Source of the DNA: Sordaria brevicollis
Lineage: Eukaryota; Ascomycota; Sordariomycetes; Sordariales; Sordariaceae
NCBI GenBank assembly: GCA_033439795.1
Contig: JAUTDP010000009.1
Location: forward strand, 1,302,001-1,366,000
DNA length: 64,000 bases
Direction of reading: 5' to 3'
Part shown: positions 12,400 through 24,995 of the stretch, piece after piece
Position numbering within the stretch: the stretch's first letter is position 1
Layout: each line of letters starts with the position of its first letter
The notes under the pieces: generated by a model
Told to the model about the DNA's origin: nothing
Database searches by the model: none
The model's input: the letters and a program-made list of their open reading frames with translations, nothing else
Position numbers and translations under genes: made by a program

Positions 12400-14099
12400 T
12401 TTGATATGAGAGAGTGTCACGTTGAAGTTACTTTTTTTGGTAGACTGGTCGCGATACGGGCTCTGGCTGGAGTGGACGATACGATGGGGCCGGCGATATG
12501 GATGGTCGTCTTGAAATTTTGGATCCCGCCCGGCAAGCTCCTGTTTGGGGCTGCCGGCCGGGGCGCGTGCAGTGACGCCATGCAGCCCAGCCAGCGCGCT
12601 CGCTTCATTCTCAGCGCTGCCGTGGGAAGTAGCCGGGAAGTAGCCGCAGGGGTGCATTCGGTCGCCCCTCACTTCATCTGGACTCTCGCTTCTGTCTTAT
12701 CGGTTATCAGAAGCCAGTCGCGCTTATCGATCAATGTCACCTTCCTGGAGTCAAAGGTCTTGGCGTAGCAGCATTGTAACCACTAACGATGGCCGGCCCG
12801 AGAATACCCGACTGTCTCGACATTGTTTGCTTGCTTGTTGCCGCGCTCCGATACCGACGCAAAATGTCCATCATCCGCCAGCATGTACCCTGTACTTGCT
12901 ACCCCGTACCCCATATTGTTTATGAGGACACAAGGACGACAAGATCTGGGGATCTTTGGCTAAAGTTGGGTGACAGGACTTGGCCGGACACTACTGACTA
13001 GAGTACCTACTTTCAAAAGCCAGACCTAACAACAGGAATTATTACTGCGACAGATGGGAGGAGAGATAGGTAGTTCCCTTGGGTAGGTTATACAAGTAAG
13101 TTTGGGGTGCTCTTCAAAACAAATCCAATTCAAAGCCTCTGTTCTGCGGTAGCTTCTCACCGTTGCTTCTTTCTTTTCATTTTCTTCACATCATGTGGCC
13201 AGCCAACAGCAGCAACGTGTGTCGTTTTGATATTGGACCTGGACAAGCCTCTTCCCCCAAGTGTATGTACAAGATACCTTTGGGATGGATTCCCTGTCGC
13301 CAACCGCATTCCAATGTGTCACCCAAACCTCGTCGGCCGAGAATTCCTCGATTGCGTTAGTCACTACCACCGGTGTCGGGGCTGACTGGTCCATTTTTTT
13401 TCTTCTACAATCGTGACGATCGGCTTCGCTTTTGCGGCTTTGTTAAAACCACTGGACCAGCGTCGACTGACTCTCCGCTAGTACAGTCATAGGAACTGCT
13501 TCCAGGGGACGAGGATGCGCCCGGCCTATTATCTCTGTGGTCGGGGCATAGTCCCTGCCAATGGGACGATGTTGTGATGACTGTTCAGCACTGTTGTTTT
13601 GTTGTTGAGACTTGTGACTGGACTCCGGTCCGAGGATGAGAGACTGTGCTGGTGTAGGTATTGTATCAAACAGTGGTATCAGTTCCGCCCCTTGTCGTTC
13701 TATTGCCATTGGGGTAGGCACCTGTTGGTAGAGGTAGAGATATCAAAAGATACCGTATCGATACCCGGGAGCGGTCCGTCCAGATTCGCCCCGCCAGACC
13801 GTCGTCTCCTCCCTGACTCTGGCCGTCACTACCTACTTTTTTTCCTTCCGATCTAATTGTCCCTCCCCCTTCTCTTTCGTCTCGTCTCTTCCTCTTCGTT
13901 TCTCCTTCATTGTCATACCTAACCCCTTCGTCCCATCTTCCTCCCTCCCAGTCCCTCCTGTCCCGCGGGCGTTTACGGCGGTACCTACTTTCCTCCTCAT
14001 CACAGCAATCCGCCATTTCGCCGGGCAGTCCGGGCCTGCCTCATCCTTCCCGCCGATCCAATTCCCGTTTTCATCGGCCAGTCCCGTTAGCTCACCATC
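12400..14099. promoter_or_regulatory. Divergent promoter region, tom5/gcv2
   Basis: This 1.7-kb region separates two divergently transcribed mitochondrial-protein genes. The part nearest the glycine decarboxylase start (about 13795-13960) is strongly pyrimidine-rich (CTCCCTCC, TCTCTTCCTC), the usual look of a fungal core promoter and 5' leader. No further gene was recognised. Confidence 0.5.
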
Positions 14100-17000
14100 A
14101 TGACTGCGCCAGGACGTGTCGGCCGCTTGGGCCACATCGTCGGGCCCTCGACAATGGCCTTCCGCACTGCCATGCCCACCCGTCTGCCATTGAGGGCATC
14201 TGCTGTTACCTCGTGCCCACGGAAGCTGGTGGCTGCCTCCGGCTTGCGGTGGGCGTCAGATGAACATGTGCAACATGTGCCAAGCCCCAGGGGACCCAGA
14301 GAAACCTCAAGACTGAGGCAAATCGTCCAAGCCCATCCTTGGGTCCAGTATCCCGAGCTGTTCCCTATCCGCGAGAACTTTGCGAGCCGCCATATCGGTC
14401 CCGATGACGCTAGCGTTCAGGAAATGCTTGGGGCTTTGGATCCGCCCGTCGAGTCATTGGACAAGTTCGTCCAGGAGGTCATTCCCGCCGATATCTTGTC
14501 CAAGCGCGACCTCTTCCCCCAAAACCGCGTCAGGTTCCTGTCGACCAAGAAGTACCCTACTCGTCAGGGTCACCAAGAGTGGGAAATTACCAAGATCGCC
14601 GAGTCTATGGCGAGAACCAACAAGCACGACATCACATCTTTCATCGGTGGCGGCTACTATGGCACTCACACCCCAGAGGTGATCAAGAGAAACGTGCTCG
14701 AGAATCCCGCCTGGTATACCAGTTACACGCCCTACCAGCCCGAGATCAGCCAAGGTAGGCTGGAAGCGCTCCTCAACTTCCAGACCGTGGTCACAGACCT
14801 GACCGGCCTTCCCATTGCGAACGCGAGCTTGCTGGACGAGGGGACCGCTGCCGCCGAGGCCATGACCATGTCGCTTAATGCCCTCCCTACATCCAGAGCA
14901 AAGAGCCCAAACAAGACATACGTCCTCTCCAACAGGCTTCATCCCCAGACGAGAGCTGTTCTCAGGAGCCGTGCCGAGGGTTTCGGTGTCAATATCATCA
15001 CTATGGATTTCCACGATCCCAGCTTTGCTTCCAAGCTTGAGGAGTTGGGCGGCGACTTGGTTGGTGTTATGGTCCAGTATCCCGACACAACCGGCCAGGT
15101 CTTGGATCATCGTGAGCTCGCCGACCTTGTTCACAAGCAGGGCGCTCTTCTCAGTGTTGCGACCGATCTTCTGGCTCTCACCATGTTGACTCCTCCTGGC
15201 GAGTGGGGCGCCGATATCGCTTTCGGCAACTCTCAGCGCTTTGGTGTGCCTTTTGGCTTTGGTGGCCCCCACGCCGCTTTCTTTGCCGTGCAGGAGAAGC
15301 ACAAGAGAAAGATGCCCGGCCGTTTGATTGGTGTTTCCAAGGATCGTCTCGGTGGTCGTGCGTTGAGATTGTCCTTGCAAACCAGAGAGCAGCACATCCG
15401 CAGAGAAAAGGCCACCAGCAACGTTTGCACTGCTCAGGCCCTCTTGGCTAACATCAGCTCATTCTACGCCGTTTACCACGGCCCCGAGGGCCTTCGTGCA
15501 ATTGCCGAGAGGTGCAACCTGGGCGCCAGGGTTCTCGAGTCCGCAGCCAAGTTCTGCGGCTTGAATGTCTACTCGCCAAATACCTCTTGTTCGGCGGTGC
15601 CGTTTGATACCATCGTCATCAACAGAGACCAGGTTGGCAAGGTTCTTGTGTGGGCTGCCAGGGAGAGGAAGATCAACGTCCGCTTCATTTCCAATGATTC
15701 GGCCGGTATCAGTGTTGACGAGACCACCACCGAAAACCATCTCATTGAACTCATTGGCGCATTCCAGGATACTGCGAGGAAGCTCAATATTCAAGGCAGA
15801 GATGATGCCCTTGACGCTAACCCGCAGGTGATCTTTGAGCACTTCTTGAAGCATCATGCCGAACAGATCAAGGAGTCCGGACCGCTGGGCCATCTTCCGG
15901 AGCCCCTGCGCCGCACTTCGTCTTACCTGACTCACCCCGTTTTCAACACACATCACTCTGAGACTGAGCTCCTTCGCTACATCCATCATCTCCAGTCCAA
16001 GGATTTGTCGCTGGTGCATTCCATGATTCCCTTGGGTTCCTGCACTATGAAGCTCAATGCTAGTGCTGAGATGGCCCTCATTACGCTCCCCGGCTTCTCC
16101 AACCTTCATCCTTTTGTTCCGCCAGACCAGTCGATGGGTTACCAGAAGCTCGTAAAGGTCCTTGAAGAGCAGCTGGTTGACATCACCGGTATGGATGCCT
16201 GCTCGCTCCAGCCCAACTCGGGCGCCCAGGGCGAGTTTGCTGGCTTGCGCGTCATTCGCAAGTTCCACGAGAATCGTGGGCAAGGCCACCGTGACATCTG
16301 CCTTATCCCTGTCTCCGCTCACGGTACCAACCCTGCGTCCGCATCTATGGCCGGTATGCGAGTTGTTCCCATCAAGTGCGACACCAAGACGGGCAACCTT
16401 GATCTAGCCGACTTGGAGGCCAAGGCCAAGCAGTACGAGAACGAGCTCGCTGCCATGATGATCACATATCCCAGCACCTTTGGTGTCTTTGAGCCTGCGA
16501 TCAAGAAGGTTTGCGAGGTCGTGCACGCCCACGGTGGACAGGTCTACATGGATGGCGCGAACATGAACGCCCAAGTCGGTCTCTGCTCTCCTGGTGAGAT
16601 CGGCGCCGATGTCTGCCATCTGAACTTGCACAAGACATTCTGCATTCCCCACGGCGGTGGCGGTCCTGGTGTTGGTCCCATCTGCGTCAAGCAACATCTT
16701 GCCAACTTCTTGCCCACCACCAAGACCATGAAGAACACTGAGGCCAACCTGCCCGTTGCCAGTGCGCCCTACGGCAGTGCCAGCATTCTGCCTATCAGCT
16801 GGTCCTATAACGCTCTCATGGGTAAGTTCACCACCAGTCTTTGAATCTTTCAGGTGATATATGATCGTGTGCGCTAACATTAGGAAACAGGCGGCGATGG
16901 TCTCAGGAAGGCTACCCAGGTCACTCTGCTCAACGCCAACTATCTCCTCAGCCGTTTGAAGGAGCACTATCCCATCTTGTACACTAACGATAACGGCCGT

Positions 17001-17562
17001 TGCGCCCACGAGTTCATCATCGATGCCCGTCCGTTCGAGAAGACCTCCGGAATCCAGGCCATCGATATCGCCAAGCGTCTGCAGGATTACGGCTTCCATG
17101 CCCCCACCATGAGCTGGCCCGTCGCCAACACGCTCATGATTGAGCCTACCGAATCTGAGTCCAAGGAGGAGCTCGACCGGTTCGTTGATGCCTTGATCTC
17201 CATCCGCGAGGAGATTCGCGAGGTTGAGGAGGGCAAGCAGCCCCGTGAGGGCAACGTCTTGAAGATGTCTCCTCATCCCATCTCTGACATTATCGGCGGC
17301 GATGGTGAGGCGGGCAACAAATGGGATAGGCCTTATAGCCGTGAGAAGGCTGCTTACCCGCTGCCCTGGCTGAGGGAGAAGAAGTTCTGGCCTAACATTG
17401 CTCGTGTTGACGACAGTAAGTGATTCTGAAGCATTTTTTTTTCCGGTGAACTAGCTCTAACAATCATTTTCCACAGCCTACGGTGATCTGAACCTCTTCT
17501 GCACCTGCCCCCCTGTTGAGGACACCACCGGTGGCGTCCAGTCCTCCATCCAGGAGCAATGA
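14100..17562 (+). CDS. gcv2: Glycine dehydrogenase (decarboxylating), P protein, mitochondrial
   Basis: PLP enzyme that decarboxylates glycine and passes the aminomethyl group to the lipoyl H protein of the mitochondrial glycine cleavage complex. Exons: 14100-16821, 16891-17415 and 17477-17562, giving 1110 residues. The N-terminal 70 residues are rich in Arg, Ala and Ser with few acids, a mitochondrial presequence. Mature homology starts near [18 protein letters not shown]. The N-terminal half has [12 protein letters not shown] and [13 protein letters not shown]. The C-terminal half has [14 protein letters not shown] and the PLP-lysine motif [16 protein letters not shown] near residue 843. 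Exon 2 restores [12 protein letters not shown], and exon 3 adds the end [13 protein letters not shown]...QEQ. An in-frame ATG at 14154 is an alternative start that would still leave a presequence. It converges on sqt1. Confidence 0.96.
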
Positions 17563-18274
17563 GCAACCTGTTTGCTTTTTGAAGGTTGGAGAAGAGGAGG
17601 GATTGGATTGGGCAAGGATTTTCATTTTTCATTTTTCAACAATATACCCAGAGGCTAGCAACAACATGAGCGGCCCGATGTAATCTCAGCCATCTCAACC
17701 AGGAGGGAATGAGTAGGTTGGTTTCCCATGTTTTTACGGCATTACGTTTAACACGTACACTTTTCAACACTCTGTAATGGAGAAAAACGGAATCAGGGGA
17801 AGAAAAGGGTGGTCTAGAAAAAGGAGTTCAACAGGATCTGAATCTAGGCCTTTTTGGCTTTGCTTGGGTTTGTTTTTATATAAACGGAGGGATTCACACT
17901 AAAATAAAGGATGGGAAAAAAGTACCGTGACTGGTGGTGTGCATTTACAGTGGCGCTTCCTAATTTCTGAGCATTAACTTGTTGGGCTATACAAAGAACT
18001 ATATACAGGAAAAGAGGAGACAGATTTCAGGTTCGAGATCAGTCATTTCAATTCTTTCAGGCGTGTGCGCATTGTCGTTGGAAACAATATGTTGCTAGGA
18101 AATTGTCAAAAGTCGCAAACCATCAAATTCGCTTTCTATAGTTCTCGGTCCCTTTTACAACGCAAAGAACTCCACCAGTGATCATCGTCGAGGTATCAAA
18201 AACAAATCTTTCCCATGCCACACACACAACTCCCTTTTTGTCTATACACACACCGTAGTAGCCCGGCAGCAAAC
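17563..18274. other. Convergent intergenic region, gcv2/sqt1
   Basis: The 3' ends of gcv2 and sqt1 face each other across about 0.7 kb. The sequence is AT-richer than its neighbours and contains several T-rich and A-rich runs compatible with 3' UTRs. Nothing else was recognised. Confidence 0.5.
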
Positions 18275-19897
18275 TCAAGCCTCAAAAACCAAAACAACAC
18301 CATCATCACCAGCAGTAACCACCCTCTCGCCCGTCTCGCCCTGGACAAAGCCAAGCACGCCACCGCCTTCACCACCACCCCTGTGTCCCCTCCACTCCTT
18401 CATCAGCCCGCTCACCTGCGCGCCTCCCTGCGCCGTCTGCTGATTCGCCGTCGCGCCACGCAAATCCCACCTCCTCACCACACCGTCCAGGCCACAGCTC
18501 GTCAACAACCAGCCGTGCGTCCCCGACTGCGCCGTCGCGCTCTTGACAAAGTCCACTTTCACGACCGATTCCCCCTCGTGCGCGCCGCGGATGTGTTTGC
18601 GCACCGCAAACGAGCGGGCAGCGTCGTAGACGGCGATGCTGCCGTCTACGGAACCAGCGGCCAACAGGGTATTGGGAAGAGGAGAGAAGGCGAGGGTCTC
18701 GATGCCGTCGCCCTGGACGGCCAATGAGGCGAGGATGGCGCCCGCTTGGGCGGACGGCTCGGCGGAGGCAGCTGATGGGCGTGGGCCGGGGGCGGGCATG
18801 CGACGGCCTGCGGGGCCGCGGATGGCGGGGGCTGGACGGGCAGCAGGTTTGGACTGAGTGGGTTGTTGTTGCTCGGAGAGGCGCGGGAGGCCGACGATCT
18901 TGATGTTACCGCCTGCGCCGCCGGCGGCGACGAAGTTGCCCGAGGGGGAGATGGCGACGGAGTAGAGACCGCCTTCGACGGCGAAGCGCTGGTCGGCTTC
19001 GGTGAGGGAGACGACGGTTTGGCCGTTATCGGTGCACAGGTTCTTGGCGGCGGCGACGCCCCAGACGTCGAAGACGTGCATGGAAGCGTCCTCGGAGACG
19101 GTAGCGAGCAGGTTGCCGTCGGAGGACCAGGCGCCGGCCGTGCAGGGCGCTGTGTGGAGGAAGTAGGACTGGATGATCTGGATCGGGCTGGCGGCGTCGG
19201 AAGGGTCGATGGTGAACACCCACACGGAACCGTCGGAGGCTCCCAAGGCCAGGGTGTTGGGGAACTGAGGCGATGGGCAGGGGAGCAGCCAGTTGATCTC
19301 CTCTGTCTCTTGCGACTCGGCGAGGAATTTGAACTTGAACTGGTTGTTGGCGGCGCCGACGGCGTACACGCGTAGTCGGCCGTCCATGCCGGCGGAGGCG
19401 AGGAAGTCACCCTTGGGCAGGGTGAAGGCGAGCGCGTTGATGCTGTCGGTGTGGCCGTCGATTTCGAAGATGGGCGTCAGCTCCGTGTTCTGCTGCTGGC
19501 CAGCGCTCGGGTCGGACTGGTAGCTGGGAGGAAGGACAGGGCGGGAGACGGCGGCCGATGTGTCGATCACATAGCCCTTTCCGGGAGCATCATCGGATTC
19601 ACCTTCTGAGCCGCCGGTCGCGATCAGCTGTGGGTAGATGGGGTGTTGCGCAATGGCGAAGACGGAGTCCTTGTGCTGGTCGAAGTAGGCGATGCTGTCA
19701 TTGTGTAGAAGGATCTCCTCGTCGCCCTCGCCCATCTCGTGGTCGTCGTCCGAGTCCATGGCGACGTCACCCTCGGCATCGTCAGCCTCAACAACCTCCT
19801 CGATCTCATCTTCCTGAATGATCTCGTTCTCGTCGTGCATGTCGTTGTCGTGGTGATCCTGGTGGTTAGGATCTTGGGGATCTTGAGGGAACGTCAT
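18275..19897 (-). CDS. sqt1: WD40-repeat ribosome assembly protein Sqt1 (AAMP family)
   Basis: Predicted dedicated chaperone of ribosomal protein uL16 (Rpl10) in late 60S assembly, cytosolic. A single exon encodes 540 residues. The first 65 residues are very acidic (QEDEIEEVVEADDAEGD, DSDDDHEMGEGDEE). WD40 repeats follow, recognisable by H-D-S-V/I-x-x-L/I-A-x-x-P starts (HKDSVFAIAQHP, GHTDSINALAF) and blade ends such as LRVYA, MHVFDVW, IAVYDA and VRRWDL. The acidic N-terminus followed by a WD40 propeller fits yeast Sqt1 and human AAMP. A low-complexity insert (about residues 345-385, PAARPAPAIRGPAGRRMPAP) interrupts the propeller. It is divergent from the alcohol dehydrogenase gene. Confidence 0.85.
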   Translation of the reverse strand: MTFPQDPQDPNHQDHHDNDMHDENEIIQEDEIEEVVEADDAEGDVAMDSDDDHEMGEGDEEILLHNDSIAYFDQHKDSVFAIAQHPIYPQLIATGGSEGESDDAPGKGYVIDTSAAVSRPVLPPSYQSDPSAGQQQNTELTPIFEIDGHTDSINALAFTLPKGDFLASAGMDGRLRVYAVGAANNQFKFKFLAESQETEEINWLLPCPSPQFPNTLALGASDGSVWVFTIDPSDAASPIQIIQSYFLHTAPCTAGAWSSDGNLLATVSEDASMHVFDVWGVAAAKNLCTDNGQTVVSLTEADQRFAVEGGLYSVAISPSGNFVAAGGAGGNIKIVGLPRLSEQQQPTQSKPAARPAPAIRGPAGRRMPAPGPRPSAASAEPSAQAGAILASLAVQGDGIETLAFSPLPNTLLAAGSVDGSIAVYDAARSFAVRKHIRGAHEGESVVKVDFVKSATAQSGTHGWLLTSCGLDGVVRRWDLRGATANQQTAQGGAQVSGLMKEWRGHRGGGEGGGVLGFVQGETGERVVTAGDDGVVLVFEA

Positions 19898-21170
19898 GGT
19901 GGGCAGTGTGTGTGGTCTGGCTTGTTATTCAAAGTTGAGGTGGAATTGGGGAGAGAAATCGGCGAATCGGCGAAGCGCAGGGAAGAAAAAGGGTATATAC
20001 GCAGTACTAAATGTTGGCGACAGAAAAGTGCTGGATGATGGGTGAAGGTATAAGAGACTTTGCGATTGCGGCAACAGGCCTACAACTCTTCTGTTATCGG
20101 CGGATAAGGAGGGGCGGCTGAATAATTTTTTGCTTGATAAGCTTCGATGACTTTGGAATCGCGGGGTTCCAGGGGTTTTCCTTGGCACAAGCAAGGGTCC
20201 CCTGCCGAGCTTAGGCAGGACTTTGCTGACATAATCAGTCCAATGTTCACAGCGGATGAACACCATGAACTCAAGATCCAACACTGACCTTCATTTTCAC
20301 GATGACATCACAACAGCTTTGGGACACTTGACATTTCCCAACAATTCCATGGCATCGACGATTGGAAAATCTCAAAAAAAAAAAAAAAAATACATATTTC
20401 ATCACTGCCTGAGAGCATGGTGTTCAATTTGTATGGCACCTCACCGTCAACGCCGCCTTGTTGATGAAGAACTCGCCGGGGTGTGAATAGCTTCACTTTT
20501 GTTGTTTCTTCTTTCGCTACCAACGGAATTGGAGCATTTTCTACAATGAAGTTTTCGACATAGGGCCGTGTCAGTTTGCGCCATCTTTGGCATCAACTGC
20601 CTCCGGCGAATTTACGCTGCTGAAAGAGATCAAGCTTCGATGAAGATGATCGGCGAAGATGCCTTCTGCTTGGAATGGAAACGCGGATATTTTCAGACAA
20701 TTTGTGCGCTACCCATCACCGGCTTCTGACTGAGATTTTTTTCACGGGTAATTTTACACCTCGAGCCATGACCCCCCGAAGAACCGACTTTTTCTGGCTG
20801 ACCGAGGGGAAAGTGACGTCAAAATTGTCATGGCGACGGATCACAGTCCCATTGTCTGAGCGCCCGTGAGCAAGAGCAACAGGGCTTCGCCGGTTGCTGT
20901 ACGTTGAGAGTATATCTAGCTCACGAGTGCGTTGTGGTGACGCGGTTCCCGTGCAGGTATGGCAGGACAACGAGGCCAGTGCTGAATACGAGAGTTCCCG
21001 GACAATGCTTCCCTCACCTCCTACTTGTGTTGTCTCAAGGAGGGTTTTCTTCCTCCTACAAGCTGTTCGCAGAGGACATCCGCGTCTTGACCATCTCTAT
21101 ATCAGGAAACCAAAGAGGTTCTCATCACGACAGCTAGACGAGATCCATCGGCCGCTGCACCAACATCACC
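19898..21170. promoter_or_regulatory. Divergent promoter region, sqt1/adh
   Basis: About 1.3 kb between two divergent starts. It contains an A tract of about 16 bases near 20375-20390. No additional gene was recognised. Regulation of the alcohol dehydrogenase gene probably lies here, but no specific operator could be assigned by eye. Confidence 0.45.
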
Positions 21171-22294
21171 ATGAGCCAGCCAGACATTCCCAAGGAGCAA
21201 TGGGCGCAGGTCATTGAGAAAGATGGGGGTATGTATCTTGACCGATTTCAAGACCTAGACTCCGTATAGCCTACTGACACAATGAAATCCCAGTAATGAC
21301 TTTCAAAAAGATCCCCGTGCCCACCCCAGGCCACGACGAAGTCCTCGTCAACATCAAGTACTCCGGCGTCTGCCACACCGACCTGCACGCGCTCAACAAC
21401 GACTGGCCCCTGCCGCGCAAGACTCCGCTCGTAGGCGGGCACGAAGGCGCCGGCGTGGTGGTCAAAAAGGGCGAACTGGTCACCAACGTCAACATCGGCG
21501 ACAAGGTCGGCGTCAAGTGGCTCATGGCCACCTGTTTCCACTGCACTTTCTGCCAGCAAGCCCTGGAATCGCTGTGCCCGGATGCCAAGCTGTCCGGGTA
21601 TACCAACGACGGCACTTTCCAGCAATACTGCGTGGCCAACGCCGCGCACCTGGCCCGCTTCCCGCAGCATGTTGACCTAGCGGCCGTCGCGCCCATCATG
21701 TGTGCGGGGTTGACGGTGTACAAGGGTCTCAAGGAATCTGACACGCGGCCGGGCCAGTACGTGGCAATCGTCGGCGCCGGAGGCGGGCTGGGTACGATCG
21801 GCTTGCAATATGCCCATGCGATGGGGCTGAACGTGATCGCCATCGATGGCGGCAAGGAAAAGGGCGAGGCGTGCAAGAAGCTCGGAGCGGGGACGTATAT
21901 CGATTACAAGGAATCCAAGGACTTGGTGGCAGATGTGCAAAAGGCCACGCCCGACGGGCTGGGACCGCATGGCGTTCTCTTGCTGGCACCCCAGGAGCAG
22001 CCGTTCCAGCAGGCCACTGGGTACGTGCGGTCGCACGGCACCGTGGTCTGTATCGGCTTGCCGGCGGGAGCCAAGGTCAGCATGCCGGTGTTTGATACGG
22101 TGATCAGGATGATCAAGGTGAAAGGGTCGTACGTGGGAAACAGGGAGGACACGGCCGAGGCGTTGGATTTCTTCTTGAAGGGCATGATTCATGCGCCGTA
22201 CAAGGTTGTGGGGTTGAGTGAGATTGGGAGCATCTTTGATGCGATGAGGGAGAATAGGGTTATTGGAAGGTATGTGATGGATATGAGCAAGTGA
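21171..22294 (+). CDS. adh-1: Zinc-dependent alcohol dehydrogenase (yeast ADH1-like)
   Basis: Medium-chain dehydrogenase that interconverts ethanol and acetaldehyde with NAD(H), probably cytosolic. Exons: 21171-21228 and 21294-22294, giving 352 residues, the usual length of tetrameric fungal ADH. The intron interrupts a Gly codon after EKDGG. Catalytic zinc ligands are visible in [10 protein letters not shown] and [10 protein letters not shown], and the later Cys in [10 protein letters not shown]. The four structural-zinc cysteines lie in [16 protein letters not shown]. The Rossmann motif is [15 protein letters not shown], followed by the acidic [11 protein letters not shown], which favours NAD over NADP. 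There is no mitochondrial presequence. The protein ends RYVMDMSK. It converges on the acyl-CoA ligase gene. The name follows overall ADH1 likeness, and paralogues cannot be excluded. Confidence 0.93.
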
Positions 22295-22893
22295 GGGTCC
22301 TGCACTGATATTATTATCACATTGAACTGGTCGCCTGACAATCTATCTGATGAGCTCGATCTGAAGTGAGAAGGCGACTTGGGTAAAAATATCGCAACTT
22401 TGTTTCTCGAAAAGGGGTGTTGCGACATTCATATACCCAGAGCGTACTGTTGTCCCCCCTACCAACGCCGGATGCTGCTTCCAGCAGTATTCATCGCTGT
22501 GGGAAGGTCTGTGACACATGCTGCAGGGGGGCCTGGGAATCGGGAATCTCATCTGCCGTTTCAAGCTGTTGATGATGTTTTTGGTCCCTTGGCCGCCTTT
22601 CAACGTTTCTAGCACAGACTTTCTCATAGCATGACTATTGCTGAAAACACCGTCCGGCGTTGGCGGGCGTCCTCCCATTAGAAACCTACAGAGACTGTTG
22701 TCTTGGAATGGGTGAACATATTTTTACTTGGAAGACGTATGGTTGTCGGGCATACATGAGGACTCAAGTCATGATGGAACTTCTTAATCTTGTTGAATTT
22801 CATCCGCTAAAATTTAGTGAACACACACCAAAATATCCCAGCATTATTTTCTGTTCGAGGGGGGACGCCAGCAAACATCCAACCTCCAGAGCC
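22295..22893. other. Convergent intergenic region, adh/acyl-CoA ligase
   Basis: About 600 bases between two converging genes, expected to hold both 3' UTRs. No gene, repeat or RNA was recognised. Confidence 0.5.
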
Positions 22894-24991
22894 TCACAGC
22901 TTCGCAACAGCAGCAGCCCTCCTCTTCTTCTTCTGGTAAACCTGGATTTCCACGCCCTGGGTACCCTCTCCGCCAGTCTTCAACACCCTCCTCAGAATCT
23001 TGCCACTCGGGCTCTTGGGGATCTGCTTCACAAACACCACGCCTCCCATCAGCCACTTATACTTGGCCGTCTTCTTTTCCACCAGATGCCTGAGCTCATG
23101 CGCGAGCTTCTCCAGCTCCTTCTTGTCCTCCAGCGCCTCGGTCTTGCGCGGAACCACGTACGCTCTCGGCCACTCAGTCGCCTCCGACTCATCATACACT
23201 CCCACCACTCCCGCGTCGGCCACCGACGGGCTGCTGCACAGCACGGCCTCGAGCTCTGCCGGCGCAACCTGGTACGCGCGCACCTTGATCAACTCCTTCA
23301 ACCGGTCCGTAATTCTCAACCTTCCATGGGCGTTGATAGCGCCCACGTCGCCCGTGCGGAACCAGCCGTCGACCGTCAAGGCCTCACTCGTAACCGTCAT
23401 ATCCGGCTGCTTATCCTTGGGGGTAGTAAACACTCCCACAGGCAAATAAGCGCTCAACAGCGTCGGCGCCCGAATCAGAATTTCTCCTTCCTGGTCAATC
23501 CCCGCCGCCTTGGTCTTCCCATCCACCAGCCCCGGCGCGGGGACATCCATATCAGCAACCATAACCTCAACACCCCAATGCGGCACGCCCGTCTCGCCCG
23601 CCTGCTCCATCATCTCCTTCTCGCCCGTCCCCCGCTGGAGCGAGGTGCTGCACGTCTCGCTAAGCCCATACCCCAGCCTCACTCTGAACCCGCACCGTTT
23701 ATACACCTCAACAACCACCTCATGTCCAAGCGGCGCACCACCCGTCACAGCCGCCACAACCGAGCTAAACCCATTTTTCCCCGTCTTCGGATTCCGCTTC
23801 GCATACTTCTCAACCTGCGGCGCCTTAGCCAACATAACCGCAATCGGCGGCGCCATATGCAAGTACGTAACCTTGCGCTTCGGAATCGCAGCCAGCATCC
23901 CGTCAAGACTAAACTGCGGCATCACGAACACGGTTGACCCGGTCATGACAGCTAGCAGTACGATATTGCAGAGGCCGAACACGTGGTAAAACGGCACGTA
24001 CCCCAACCAGCGCTGCTGCCGGACTCCGGCCGAGGAGTGGTAGTCGCCTGCGTCGTGCCAGAGGTGGGCGCCGGAGAAGTTGAGCGCGTGGTGGGACAGC
24101 AAGACGCCTTTGGAGCGGCCTGAGGTGCCAGAGGACCAGAGGATGACGGCTGTGCGCGCGGGGGTGGATGCGGAAGGGGTGAGGGTGGAGGGGGTTACGG
24201 TGGATCGAGAGGAGTGAAGGAGGACTTTCCAGTCTTGAGTTTTCTGTGTCTTGCTGGAGGTGGAAGGTGGTGATGATGAGACGGAAGGGTAGTGGTCCTT
24301 GGCAGCGTCAAAGGTGTAGATGGGTACAGAGTCGAAGAAGGCTCGGTCTCGCGGTTCTTGCTTCTTTAGCGCCTCGCGCATGGCGGAGAGACAGGCTTTG
24401 GCGGTAATGATAACCCGCGGCCGCGAGTTTTGGAGGATCCAGGCGACTTCATCGCTGGTGAGTGCGGGAGAGACGAGCGTAGCGGTTAGTCCGGCCGCGA
24501 GGGTGCCCAGTAGGACGGGAGCAAAGGCAAGTGAGTTGGGCAGCTGGATCAAAACGACGGGCGCGATCTCGGGACCTTGAGGGCAAGTCGGTGTGGGTGG
24601 AAGCTTGGTGATCTCGTTGGGGTTGAGGCCCAGGTTTAGCAGACCAGAGGCGAGGGCGAGGGCGTCGCTTCTTATTTGGCCGAAGGTGAGTTTGCGGTCT
24701 GGTTAGGGATTTTTGTGAGGTGTCAGTTTTGGATTTCCACCTACTTGTAAGGTATGAAGATGGGAAGAATACTGTGTACTAACCTGAAGAATTGTCGACA
24801 AAGATTGGCCTCTCATCCTCAATCTTGTCCAACACTTGCGCTTGAGGGGTGTAATCGTTCACGGACGAAAATGGCTGGCTGAAGCACCAGTCAAAGGTGT
24901 TAATGAGAGGAACATGGCCGGGCGGTGCTCCGGAGTAAGCTACTTTCGTGCTCTTCATGGTTGATGATGGTGTTGCTGGTGTTGGTGACAT
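22894..24991 (-). CDS. Peroxisomal AMP-dependent acyl-CoA synthetase, 4-coumarate-CoA ligase type
   Basis: ANL-superfamily ligase predicted to activate a carboxylic acid (fatty, aromatic or coumarate-like) as an acyl-adenylate and then a CoA thioester. Exons: 24991-24784 and 24698-22894, giving 670 residues, or 659 from the ATG at 24958. The P-loop-like AMP motif AVILWSSGTSGRSKGVLLSH is near residue 255. GYGLSETCST, GWFRTGDVGAINAHGRLRITDR near 514 and KSPSGKILRR near 632 follow in family order. The protein ends VAKL, a PTS1-type peroxisomal signal. Both candidate ATGs have A at -3. The upstream one sits four bases after a run of 13 C in the transcript. The substrate cannot be read from sequence. 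The gene converges on adh. Confidence 0.87.
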
Positions 24992-24995
24992 TGTT

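Noticed and set aside
15459..16322. Long minus-strand frames across 14454-17276
   Set aside because: All are shadows of the glycine decarboxylase gene, which is unmistakable on the plus strand.
21171..24991. Alcohol dehydrogenase plus acyl-CoA ligase as a biosynthetic cluster
   Set aside because: The genes are convergent. One is a primary-metabolism ADH, and no core synthase, transporter or regulator gene lies nearby.
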